DNA from: JAGTVG01 sp964389805
Lineage (GTDB): Bacteria > Bacteroidota > Bacteroidia > Cytophagales > Cyclobacteriaceae
Direction of reading: 5' to 3'
Assembly: GCA_964389805.1 (NCBI GenBank)
Contig: CAYMFU010000176.1
Coordinates: forward strand, 1 to 7,717
Length of the DNA stretch: 7,717 bases
Part shown: piece after piece, positions 1 to 6,189 of the stretch
How positions within the stretch are numbered: position 1 is the stretch's first letter
Layout: each line of letters begins with the position of its first letter
The notes under the pieces: model-generated
Seen by the model: only the letters and a program-made list of their open reading frames with translations
Databases searched by the model: none
Told to the model about the DNA's origin: nothing
Position numbers and translations under genes: made by a program

Positions 1-1631
1 AGATTTTTAATGTGTTCTTTATACAAATAGCAGCTTTTGGCTTTCTGGGCACGCTTATAGGCGTTCTGCATGGAATAGGTATCCAGTTGCTGTTGCCTTA
101 TATTGTTAAAGATTTTATTCCGGTAGATATTAATATATCTCTACAATGGATGCCTGTACTTGAAGGATTCGCAATAGGCTTAATCATGGCTACCTTGTTT
201 GCATTTCTTCCTCTATCAAATATTAGACTTGTACCACCACTTTCACTGTTTCGTTCGATGGTTGAGGGAGTTGGCAGACGTTCTAAGTTTAAGTCATTTA
301 TCATCCTGTTAATCGTACTTTTTCCCTGGCTATTTGCTGTTTTCCAATCAGATAGCTGGCTTTATGGCTCAGTATTTTATACAGGCTTGTTAGTTACTTT
401 CGGAAGTCTGTGGTTAATTGCTCAGGGTTCTGTCTGGTTCATTAAAAAATATTTTCCGGCAAAGTTCAATTTTATTTGGCGGCAAAGTCTGGCTAATTTG
501 TTTCGACCGAATAATCAGACCACCATCATGATCGTAGTGATAGGATTGGGTGCATTTCTAATTTCAGTAATGTCATTAATCCAAAACAGTCTTCTTGAGC
601 AGGTTGAATTTGTTGGTTCAGGGGATCGTTCAAACACAGTAGTATTTGATATTCAACCGCATCAAAAACAGGATGTTCTACAACTGGTTAAGGATTATAA
701 TTTACCGGTACAGCAGATCGTGCCGATTGTGACTACCCGCATTAATGCTGTAAAAGGGAAAACAGTCAAAGAATGGCAGGATGATACATCCAGGCATATT
801 CCAAATTGGGCACTTACCAGAGAGTACAGGGTTACGTACAGGGATAGCCTTATCAATTCTGAAGAACTGGTAGAAGGTAGATTGTACCCGGATAAATCTG
901 CCATTGACGATAGTATTTTTGTCTCAATAGAAACAGGATTAGCGGAACGTATGAAGCTCGAAATCAAAGATGAAATAATATTTAATGTGCAGGGTGTACC
1001 CCTCAAAACCTTTGTAGGTAGCATCAGAAAGGTAGATTGGCAAAGGATCCAAACGAATTTCATGGTTGTTTTTCCAGAGAAAGTGCTTGAGAGTGCACCG
1101 CAGTTCAATGTACTTATTACAAGAATAGATGAAAAAGAAGAATCTGCCAGGTTTCAGCAAGACCTTGTACGGCTCTTCCCAAATGTTTCTGCCATCGATC
1201 TTACATTAATACTGGAAACGCTCGATAGCATTTTCGATAAGGTAGCCATGGTCATTCGTTTCATGGCTCTTTTCAGTGTTATTACAGGATTATTTGTATT
1301 GTCCGGCGCTGTGATCAATAGCAAATATGCCAGGTTAAAAGACAATGTATTATTAAGGACAATCGGGGCATCAAAAAAGCAACTGGTTAGCATGACACTG
1401 ATCGAATATACCTATCTGGGAATATTAGCTGGATTGACAGGCAGTTTGCTTGCATTGGTAGCTAGCTGGGCATTATCGGTCTATTTCTTTAAGATGCTTT
1501 TCTTTCCGGATTTTATAACATTGATCCTCATCTGGATCGTTATTATTGCCTTAACGGTTATGATAGGTTGGATAAATACCAGATCTATCGTTAACAAACC
1601 ACCTCTTGTAATTCTTCGAAAAGAGGTCTAG
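1..1631 (+). CDS. ABC transporter permease, FtsX/YbbP-like (5' end outside window)
   Basis: This is the C-terminal part of an inner-membrane ABC permease of the FtsX/MacB superfamily, most like the large YbbP-type permeases (about 800 residues, two FtsX domains). The reading frame is open to the left edge, so the GTG at position 12 is almost certainly an internal Val codon and the true start lies upstream. Counting from that codon (539 residues), hydrophobic segments lie near residues 2-32, 50-68, 95-112, 117-138 and 171-191. A soluble, presumably periplasmic domain follows (about 192-408, with VVFDIQ and VPIVTTRINAV stretches typical of YbbP-like proteins). The last three helices are near 411-435, 462-490 and 500-520, in a typical FtsX domain (LLRTIGASKKQL, residues 447-458). 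It ends in the family-like tail PPLVILRKEV. The ATPase partner would be expected upstream. The exported or extracted substrate is unknown. It appears unrelated to the downstream sugar genes, from which a hairpin and a 365-bp gap separate it. Confidence 0.9.
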   Translation, partial: IFNVFFIQIAAFGFLGTLIGVLHGIGIQLLLPYIVKDFIPVDINISLQWMPVLEGFAIGLIMATLFAFLPLSNIRLVPPLSLFRSMVEGVGRRSKFKSFIILLIVLFPWLFAVFQSDSWLYGSVFYTGLLVTFGSLWLIAQGSVWFIKKYFPAKFNFIWRQSLANLFRPNNQTTIMIVVIGLGAFLISVMSLIQNSLLEQVEFVGSGDRSNTVVFDIQPHQKQDVLQLVKDYNLPVQQIVPIVTTRINAVKGKTVKEWQDDTSRHIPNWALTREYRVTYRDSLINSEELVEGRLYPDKSAIDDSIFVSIETGLAERMKLEIKDEIIFNVQGVPLKTFVGSIRKVDWQRIQTNFMVVFPEKVLESAPQFNVLITRIDEKEESARFQQDLVRLFPNVSAIDLTLILETLDSIFDKVAMVIRFMALFSVITGLFVLSGAVINSKYARLKDNVLLRTIGASKKQLVSMTLIEYTYLGILAGLTGSLLALVASWALSVYFFKMLFFPDFITLILIWIVIIALTVMIGWINTRSIVNKPPLVILRKEV

Positions 1632-1648
1632 ATATCGATACCAATAAT

Positions 1649-1671
1649 CGTTGTTAATAAAGTTAACAACG
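1649..1671 (+). terminator. Hairpin after the permease gene, probable terminator
   Basis: This is a perfect 9-bp inverted repeat (CGTTGTTAA at 1649-1657 and TTAACAACG at 1663-1671) with a 5-nt loop. It starts 17 bp after the permease stop codon. The sequence after it is only moderately T-rich (a TTT at once, then TTTT at 1680-1684), so it is not a textbook intrinsic terminator. Its position still makes transcription termination or 3'-end protection the most likely role. Confidence 0.6.
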
Positions 1672-1996
1672 TTTACATGGTTTTCAACTTTTGCGAATAG
1701 GTTTGGTTTTAAACAAGTAGTCTATGATTCTTTAATATAATATTTGACTGTTGATCAATAATTTATATACTTTTATTTCAATAATTTCTTTAAATGTTAA
1801 TAACATTAATGGATTGAAAAAATATTGGCCCGGGGACCTATGCTATTGCCCATAAATAAGAACTTAAACCAAAAAAAATATTAATAATCACAACGCCGAT
1901 AAGTAATTTTTAGGCTTTATTTGCCTTTTAGATAGGGAATGTTTTGTAATCGTTCCCGACAATTTTGAACATTTTTTTATCGATATATTATTAGAT
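1672..1996. other. AT-rich intergenic region upstream of the aminotransferase cluster
   Basis: No gene is visible in this stretch. It presumably holds the promoter of the three-gene cluster. The Bacteroidota -7 consensus (TAnnTTTG) is not matched perfectly. The nearest candidates are CAATTTTG at 1960-1967 and TTTATTTG at 1916-1923, each with one mismatch and neither with a -33 TTTG at the right distance, so I do not call a promoter. A small GC-rich patch at 1827-1838 stands out against the AT-rich background but forms no convincing long hairpin. Confidence 0.5.
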
Positions 1997-3457
1997 ATGA
2001 GTAATGCAGGTTTTTCTATTAAATCCTATCATGATGTAAATCCTATATATCAGAAACTGGATAAGTTATTAAGTCAGCCCATTCTTCCTGTTAATAAGGA
2101 GGCGATGGAAAATTATATAAAACATTTTGAAACGAATTGCCCAAAGTCAAGGGAAATATCAAGTAAATCAATAGAAGTTATTCCAGGCGGAGTCCAGCAT
2201 AATCTGGCCTTTAACTATCCGTTTCCATTGGTTTTTAAAAAGGCAGAAGGCGCATATCTTTATGATATCGACGGGAACAAGTATATTGATTTTCTACAAG
2301 CCGGTGGACCAACGGTTTTAGGGAGCAACTATCCGGTGGTAAAAGATAAGGTCATTGAACTATTGAATACTTGTGGACCTTCAACGGGATTATTTCATGA
2401 ATATGAATATAAGATTGCAAAGAAGATCTGTGAATTATACCCATCGGTAGATCTATTCAGAATGTTGGGGAGCGGCACGGAAGCTGTAATGGCAGCCATA
2501 AGGGTTGCCCGGCTGGCTACAAAAAAGAAAAAAGTAATAAAAGTTGGTGGTGCCTATCATGGTTGGAGCGATCAAATGGTATATGGAATGAGAATTCCGG
2601 GTACCGGACGGTTTGAAGCTCATGGAATTCCCCGGGCATGCAGCAAGCATACACAGGAAGTATGGCCAAATAGTATACCATCCCTCGAAAGAAAACTTAG
2701 AATGAATAAATTGAGGGGTGGGACTGCTGCGGTAATTCTTGAACCTATTGGTCCGGAGAGTGGAACAAGACCTGTTGACTATGATTATAATAAGAGTGTG
2801 AGAGAATTATGTGACCGCTATGGTGCTCTTTTGATATTTGATGAGGTAGTTTCGGCATTTAGAGTTGGATTGAGTGGTGCTCAGGGTTATTTTGGGGTTG
2901 AACCGGATTTAACTGTGTTTGGGAAAGTAGTTGCAGGGGGATATCCATCAGCAGGCGGACTTGGTGGTAAACAGGATTTCATGGAATACCTGGCAGCAGG
3001 TATACAAGGGGGTAAGAAAAGAGCTATGGTTGGAGGAACCATGGCTGCTAATCCTATCAGTGCCGCAGCTGGCTATTATACCATTTGTGAGATTGAAAAA
3101 AATAATGCATGTGAAAAGGCAGGTCTGGCAGGTGATGGATTGACTAATGGATTAAAAACACTTATTGAAAAGTACCAGTTACCTTATGTAGCATATAATC
3201 AAGGTTCAATATGTCACCTGGAGACATCCGGCGTAATGTTTGTAAAAATCAACTGGCTTAAGATCATGAAAGTGCTAAAAGATATAAAGGCCAGAAAGCA
3301 TATGATGGAAGAGATGGGGGCAGCATATATGGCGGAAGGTGTCGTAACACTTGCAGGAAGCCGCATGTATACAAGTATGGCTGATACAGATGAAGTTATT
3401 GATGATGCACTGAACAGGTTTGAAAACGTGTTTAAAAATATTACCATAGGCAAATAA
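1997..3457 (+). CDS. Class-III PLP-dependent aminotransferase, glutamate-1-semialdehyde aminomutase (HemL)-like
   Basis: This is a cytosolic fold-type I PLP enzyme of 486 residues. Visible family motifs are IPGG at 62-65, the PLP-phosphate loop GSGTEA (158-163), the ring-stacking region AYHGW (186-190), FDEV with cofactor-nitrogen Asp282 (281-284), the Schiff-base Lys310 in FGKVVAGGYP, and GGTMAANP (346-353), whose Thr348 should bind the PLP phosphate of the partner subunit. The overall order matches HemL, but HemL is usually about 430 residues. Here about 48 extra residues precede the family's normal N-terminus. The C-terminal stretch that aligns with the HemL FEAGF region reads TLAGSR (451-456), without the acidic residue, which argues against a haem-biosynthesis role. 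The genomic context (sugar kinase, aldolase) suggests it transaminates, or shifts the amino group of, an amino-polyol or amino-sugar. ATG 1997 is the first ATG after the in-frame stop at 1904-1906. No Shine-Dalgarno sequence is present. The family call is firm and the substrate unknown. Confidence 0.92.
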   Translation: MSNAGFSIKSYHDVNPIYQKLDKLLSQPILPVNKEAMENYIKHFETNCPKSREISSKSIEVIPGGVQHNLAFNYPFPLVFKKAEGAYLYDIDGNKYIDFLQAGGPTVLGSNYPVVKDKVIELLNTCGPSTGLFHEYEYKIAKKICELYPSVDLFRMLGSGTEAVMAAIRVARLATKKKKVIKVGGAYHGWSDQMVYGMRIPGTGRFEAHGIPRACSKHTQEVWPNSIPSLERKLRMNKLRGGTAAVILEPIGPESGTRPVDYDYNKSVRELCDRYGALLIFDEVVSAFRVGLSGAQGYFGVEPDLTVFGKVVAGGYPSAGGLGGKQDFMEYLAAGIQGGKKRAMVGGTMAANPISAAAGYYTICEIEKNNACEKAGLAGDGLTNGLKTLIEKYQLPYVAYNQGSICHLETSGVMFVKINWLKIMKVLKDIKARKHMMEEMGAAYMAEGVVTLAGSRMYTSMADTDEVIDDALNRFENVFKNITIGK

Positions 3458-3471
3458 GTCAGAACTATAAT

Positions 3472-5010
3472 ATGAAGAGAAGATATGTGATCGCTCATGA
3501 TGTGGGGACGAGCAGCAATAAAGCTGTTCTTATTGATGTTGATGGGAATATCCTTGAATCAGCAACTGTGGAATATGGATTTCAATATCCGAATCCGGGA
3601 TGGGTGGAGCAATCTCCGGCAGATTACTGGCAGGCTATTGTAGATTCAACTAAAAAAGTGATGGCCCATTCCAGTATAAAAGCTTCAGAAATACTGGGGA
3701 TTGTATATACTACTCAGGCCATGGGTATAATACCTCTCGGAAGTGATAATAATATTCTGATGAATAATATAACCTGGGTGGACGGTAGAGCAGAAAAGCA
3801 GGCAAAGAAGTTAATGAATCGTTTTGCAGGTAAAGCGGCCTTCCTATCCTTTGTTGGAATCGAAATCACGGGAAAGGATGTAATCCCTAAGTTGATGTGG
3901 CTTAAAGAAGAAAGAAGTGATATATTCAATAGAACGGAGAAAGTGCTTGATGTAAATGGCTACCTGAAATTTAAGTCTACCGGAAAAATTGTTGCAGAAT
4001 GGTCAGGGGCATGTTCTTATGCCTTTAACCTGAAAAAAAAGGATTGGGAAAGGATCTTTTTCAAAATAGCTGGGGTTGGAACTGACAAATTGCCTGATTT
4101 AACGAGATCGATAGATATAGTAGGTGGACTAACGAAGGAAGCAGCCAGGGAAATGGAACTGGATAAAGGTACTCCTGTATATGGTGGCTGTGATGATACT
4201 CAAAGTGCTGCCATCGGAACCGGTGCTATAGGAGAAGGGCAGGCGCATATCTACCTTGGAACATCAGCCTGGGTAGGCGTAACGACAAAAAAAGCTTTAA
4301 AATTTAAACACGGAGCTGCGTGCCTGCAAAGTGCTGATCCGAAAATGAACCTATTGGTTGGAATAACTGAATCGGCAGGTGCTAACCTGGAGTGGTTGAT
4401 CGAGAGGTTTTATACCTGTGAAAAGGAAGACTTGAATATACAGGATATATACCGGGTTATGGATGAAGAAGCCAGTAGTGTAAAAGCTGGTTCTGACCAT
4501 TTGATATTTACTCCATGGCTATTGGGTGAAAGATGCCCTGTAGCTACAACTACTACAAGGGGTACTATTTTTAATTTGAGCCTTGAGCATACCAGAGGCC
4601 ATTTTGTCCGGGCATTGGCAGAAGGAATTGGATATAATTTAAGATGGATCATTGAAAATTACGAAAAGGATTATGGCTTTCGTATATCAAGCTTAAGAAT
4701 TACCGGAGGGGGTTCTCAAAATGACCATTGGATGCAGATCTTTGCAGATGTTATTCAAAAAAAGATAGAAACGACCAACCAGCCAAAAATGGCCGGAGCT
4801 ATTGGTGCTGCTATGTGTGTATTCGTTGGTTCAGGGATATTTAAAGGATTTGATGATGTAAATAAAATTGTTAGAAAACATAGAGTGTTTAATCCCGATC
4901 CCTCGAATTTTGAAATATATAATAAGCTGTTTGTAGATTATAAAAACATATACCGCTCCTTAAAAGCGACATATATTAATGCAAATAATAAAAGATATAA
5001 TTTAAATTGA
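3472..5010 (+). CDS. FGGY-family carbohydrate kinase (xylulokinase-like)
   Basis: This is a cytosolic ATP-dependent sugar or polyol kinase of 512 residues, the normal length for the FGGY family. The N-terminal actin-like ATPase fold opens with the phosphate loop HDVGTSSNKAVLID (9-22). TQAMGI and NNITWVDGRA (98-107) match the sugar-binding half. GGCDDTQSAAIGTG (238-251) carries the probable catalytic base Asp242, aligned to the D of the xylulokinase GDNAA motif. IYLGTSAW (260-267) begins the second domain. RGTIFNLSLEHTRGHFVRAL (363-382) is the second FGGY signature, and TGGGSQNDHWMQIFADV (411-427) is the ADP-binding end of the fold. It starts 14 bp after the aminotransferase, so the two are very likely cotranscribed. 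Specificity within FGGY kinases (xylulose, ribulose, fuculose, rhamnulose, erythritol and others) cannot be decided from motifs. In this cluster it probably phosphorylates the keto or aldehyde product so the following aldolase can cleave it. Confidence 0.92.
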   Translation: MKRRYVIAHDVGTSSNKAVLIDVDGNILESATVEYGFQYPNPGWVEQSPADYWQAIVDSTKKVMAHSSIKASEILGIVYTTQAMGIIPLGSDNNILMNNITWVDGRAEKQAKKLMNRFAGKAAFLSFVGIEITGKDVIPKLMWLKEERSDIFNRTEKVLDVNGYLKFKSTGKIVAEWSGACSYAFNLKKKDWERIFFKIAGVGTDKLPDLTRSIDIVGGLTKEAAREMELDKGTPVYGGCDDTQSAAIGTGAIGEGQAHIYLGTSAWVGVTTKKALKFKHGAACLQSADPKMNLLVGITESAGANLEWLIERFYTCEKEDLNIQDIYRVMDEEASSVKAGSDHLIFTPWLLGERCPVATTTTRGTIFNLSLEHTRGHFVRALAEGIGYNLRWIIENYEKDYGFRISSLRITGGGSQNDHWMQIFADVIQKKIETTNQPKMAGAIGAAMCVFVGSGIFKGFDDVNKIVRKHRVFNPDPSNFEIYNKLFVDYKNIYRSLKATYINANNKRYNLN

Positions 5011-5019
5011 TTTTTTGAA

Positions 5020-5673
5020 ATGATAATACAGGAAGCCAAAGAACTCGTTTGTGAATCCGGTAAAATGCTATTGGAAAAAGGTTATGTATCAGGAACCTGG
5101 GGAAATATTAGCTGTAGAATTAATGATACTTTAATGGCAGTAACCCCAAGTGGCAGAGAATATGAAACCATGGCGCCTGATGATATCGTCATAGTCAACT
5201 ATATCGACCACACTTATTCCGGGGAAATTAAACCCTCATCAGAATTTAAACTACACACAGAGATTTATAGATCAAGAAAAGAAATTCAAGCCGTTATTCA
5301 TACCCATCAGATGAATGCTTCTACCGTAGCAGCTGCAAGAAGAGAAGTCCCCCCAATACTTGATGATATGGCCCAGATCATTGGTCCCAGCATTAGAGTT
5401 GCAGACTATGCACTTCCAAATACTAAAAAAATAGTAAGGGCTACCATGAAAGCTTTAAAAGGAAGGTATGCGGCTTTAATGGCAAACCATGGTGCAGTAT
5501 GTGTTGGTCGGGATATGAAAGAAGCCTTTACGGTATGTGATGTATTGGAAAAAGCTTGCAAGGCTTTTATTGAAGCAGAATTTCTAGGTGGTGCTAAGGG
5601 AATTAATAAATTTGAAGCATATATTATGCACAAATACTACCTGATGAAATACTCCAAACAAAAGAAGAAATAA
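5020..5673 (+). CDS. Class II (zinc) aldolase, FucA/AraD family
   Basis: This is a cytosolic metal-dependent aldolase of 217 residues, essentially the length of E. coli L-fuculose-1-phosphate aldolase. The active-site layout is complete. GTWGNIS (25-31) and TPSG (43-46) form the phosphate pocket, with SSE (73-75) supplying the catalytic Glu75. The zinc ligands are His94 and His96 in VIHTHQ and His157 in ANHG. These positions are offset by exactly two from Glu73, His92, His94 and His155 of FucA. The related epimerase AraD has Asp where this protein has Glu75, so a retro-aldol rather than an epimerase reaction is favoured, although TWGN and PSGxEY resemble AraD. The basic, aromatic tail (HKYYLMKYSKQKKK) may close over the active site as in FucA. 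It starts 9 bp after the kinase, as the last gene of the three-gene unit. The expected product is DHAP plus an aldehyde, but the sugar is unknown. Confidence 0.93.
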   Translation: MIIQEAKELVCESGKMLLEKGYVSGTWGNISCRINDTLMAVTPSGREYETMAPDDIVIVNYIDHTYSGEIKPSSEFKLHTEIYRSRKEIQAVIHTHQMNASTVAAARREVPPILDDMAQIIGPSIRVADYALPNTKKIVRATMKALKGRYAALMANHGAVCVGRDMKEAFTVCDVLEKACKAFIEAEFLGGAKGINKFEAYIMHKYYLMKYSKQKKK

Positions 5674-5730
5674 GGTAATGGGTAGGATTCCTCTTTTAAT
5701 CGTCTCCGGGCCTCTGTAAAAAGTATCTCC

Positions 5731-5750
5731 TTTCTAAGATATCATAGAAA
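5731..5750. repeat. 20-bp near-perfect palindrome, possible operator or weak terminator
   Basis: TTTCTA (5731-5736) and TAGAAA (5745-5750) are perfect inverted repeats around an inner GATATC palindrome (5738-5743). Only one A/A pair breaks the symmetry of the 20 bp. It lies 58 bp after the aldolase stop with no following T-run, so an operator is as likely as a terminator. Confidence 0.35.
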
Positions 5751-5782
5751 TAACTGCAGCGAATAATTTATATGCACAGTTA
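5751..5782. repeat. Inverted repeat TAACTG / CAGTTA
   Basis: TAACTG (5751-5756) and CAGTTA (5777-5782) are inverted repeats with a 20-nt spacer, abutting the preceding palindrome directly. An adjacent TGCA (5773-5776) could extend the stem with a bulge. Together the two elements may form the 3' end structure of the aldolase transcript. In AT-rich DNA a chance match is possible. Confidence 0.22.
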
Positions 5783-5810
5783 ATTAAAATATTACAAGAT
5801 AAGGCTATTT

Positions 5811-5839
5811 ATTTCATCAAAAATTAAATTAATTTCATC
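5811..5839. repeat. Direct repeat of ATTTCATC spaced 21 bp
   Basis: ATTTCATC occurs at 5811-5818 and again at 5832-5839. The 21-bp period equals two helical turns, which would put both copies on the same face of the DNA, as for paired half-sites of a transcription factor. This is only an 8-mer in AT-rich sequence, so confidence is low. Confidence 0.22.
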
Positions 5840-5853
5840 TTTTTCCTCTATAA

Positions 5854-5868
5854 ATGTAATTTTTACAT
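5854..5868. repeat. Operator-like palindrome ATGTAA-TTT-TTACAT
   Basis: This is a perfect 6-bp inverted repeat around a 3-nt centre. The short symmetrical shape resembles a dimeric repressor or activator site more than a transcript hairpin, since a 3-nt loop and an AT-rich stem would be weak. It lies 180 bp after the aldolase and about 320 bp before the receptor start. Confidence 0.3.
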
Positions 5869-6112
5869 ATTTTCAAATTATTTTTGTTTCCAGATTCAAA
5901 AATTACCCATACTTACCCTACTTGAACTGTTCCGTTATCTTCTGATTTTATAAAGATTGGAATCCCAAAGACAATATCATTTTTGGAATAAATACCAATG
6001 TTAATTAGAGCAAGTTATGACTGCGATAATGCTTGTATCAACTGCAGACTATGCTTATAATGAAGGGATTATAATATCGAGTTTAAAATCAGGTTTTGAT
6101 TGCAATATATAA

Positions 6113-6141
6113 TTGTATAATATTACTGAACGAAAAATTTG
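6113..6141 (+). promoter_or_regulatory. Candidate Bacteroidota promoter for the SusC-like gene
   Basis: A TTG (6113-6115) lies 18 bp before AAAATTTG (6134-6141), which matches the Bacteroidota -7 consensus TAnnTTTG except for its first base. This would place a transcription start roughly 40-45 nt before ATG 6190. The match is imperfect, so it is a candidate only. Confidence 0.22.
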
Positions 6142-6189
6142 GAAAATACGTAAACATTTCCCGATTATTTAGTTCCAGTTTAAAAGACG

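Larger units (their letters stand above)
5674..6189. other. Non-coding region between the aldolase and the SusC-like receptor
   Basis: This is 516 bp of AT-rich DNA with no credible gene. The longest tidy reading frame I noticed (6017-6112, 31 codons) has no recognisable features. The region contains several short symmetrical elements, listed separately, and should include the 3' end of the sugar cluster and the promoter of the receptor. A perfect match to the Bacteroidota -7 box (TATTTTTG, 5879-5886) has no -33 TTTG at the expected distance. Confidence 0.5.

Noticed and set aside
695..1108. Long minus-strand open frame inside the permease gene, like other minus-strand frames across the coding regions
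   Set aside because: It lies antisense to clearly conserved coding sequence and its translation has no family features, so it is a shadow frame.
1827..1838. GC-rich patch whose GGCCCGGGGA nearly matches the reverse complement of TCTCCGGGCC just after the aldolase, as if flanking the cluster with inverted repeats
   Set aside because: Only a 9/10 match with no extension on either side, no transposase and no target duplication visible, so it is not evidence for a mobile element.
1960..1967. CAATTTTG as a -7 box for the aminotransferase cluster
   Set aside because: There is one mismatch and no properly spaced -33 element, so it was kept as a remark in the intergenic entry only.
5879..5886. Perfect match to the Bacteroidota -7 box TAnnTTTG
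   Set aside because: No TTG/TTTG is found at the expected -33 distance, and it would leave a leader of about 300 nt before the receptor gene.
5957..5989. TTGGAAT repeated 26 bp apart and a CCAAA/TTTGG pair
   Set aside because: The repeat is short and off helical phase, and the stem has only five pairs with a large loop, so it is consistent with chance.
6017..6112. 31-codon reading frame starting ATGACTGCG in the gap before the SusC-like gene
   Set aside because: It has no recognisable motif, signal or family resemblance, and a frame this short is expected by chance in 516 bp.
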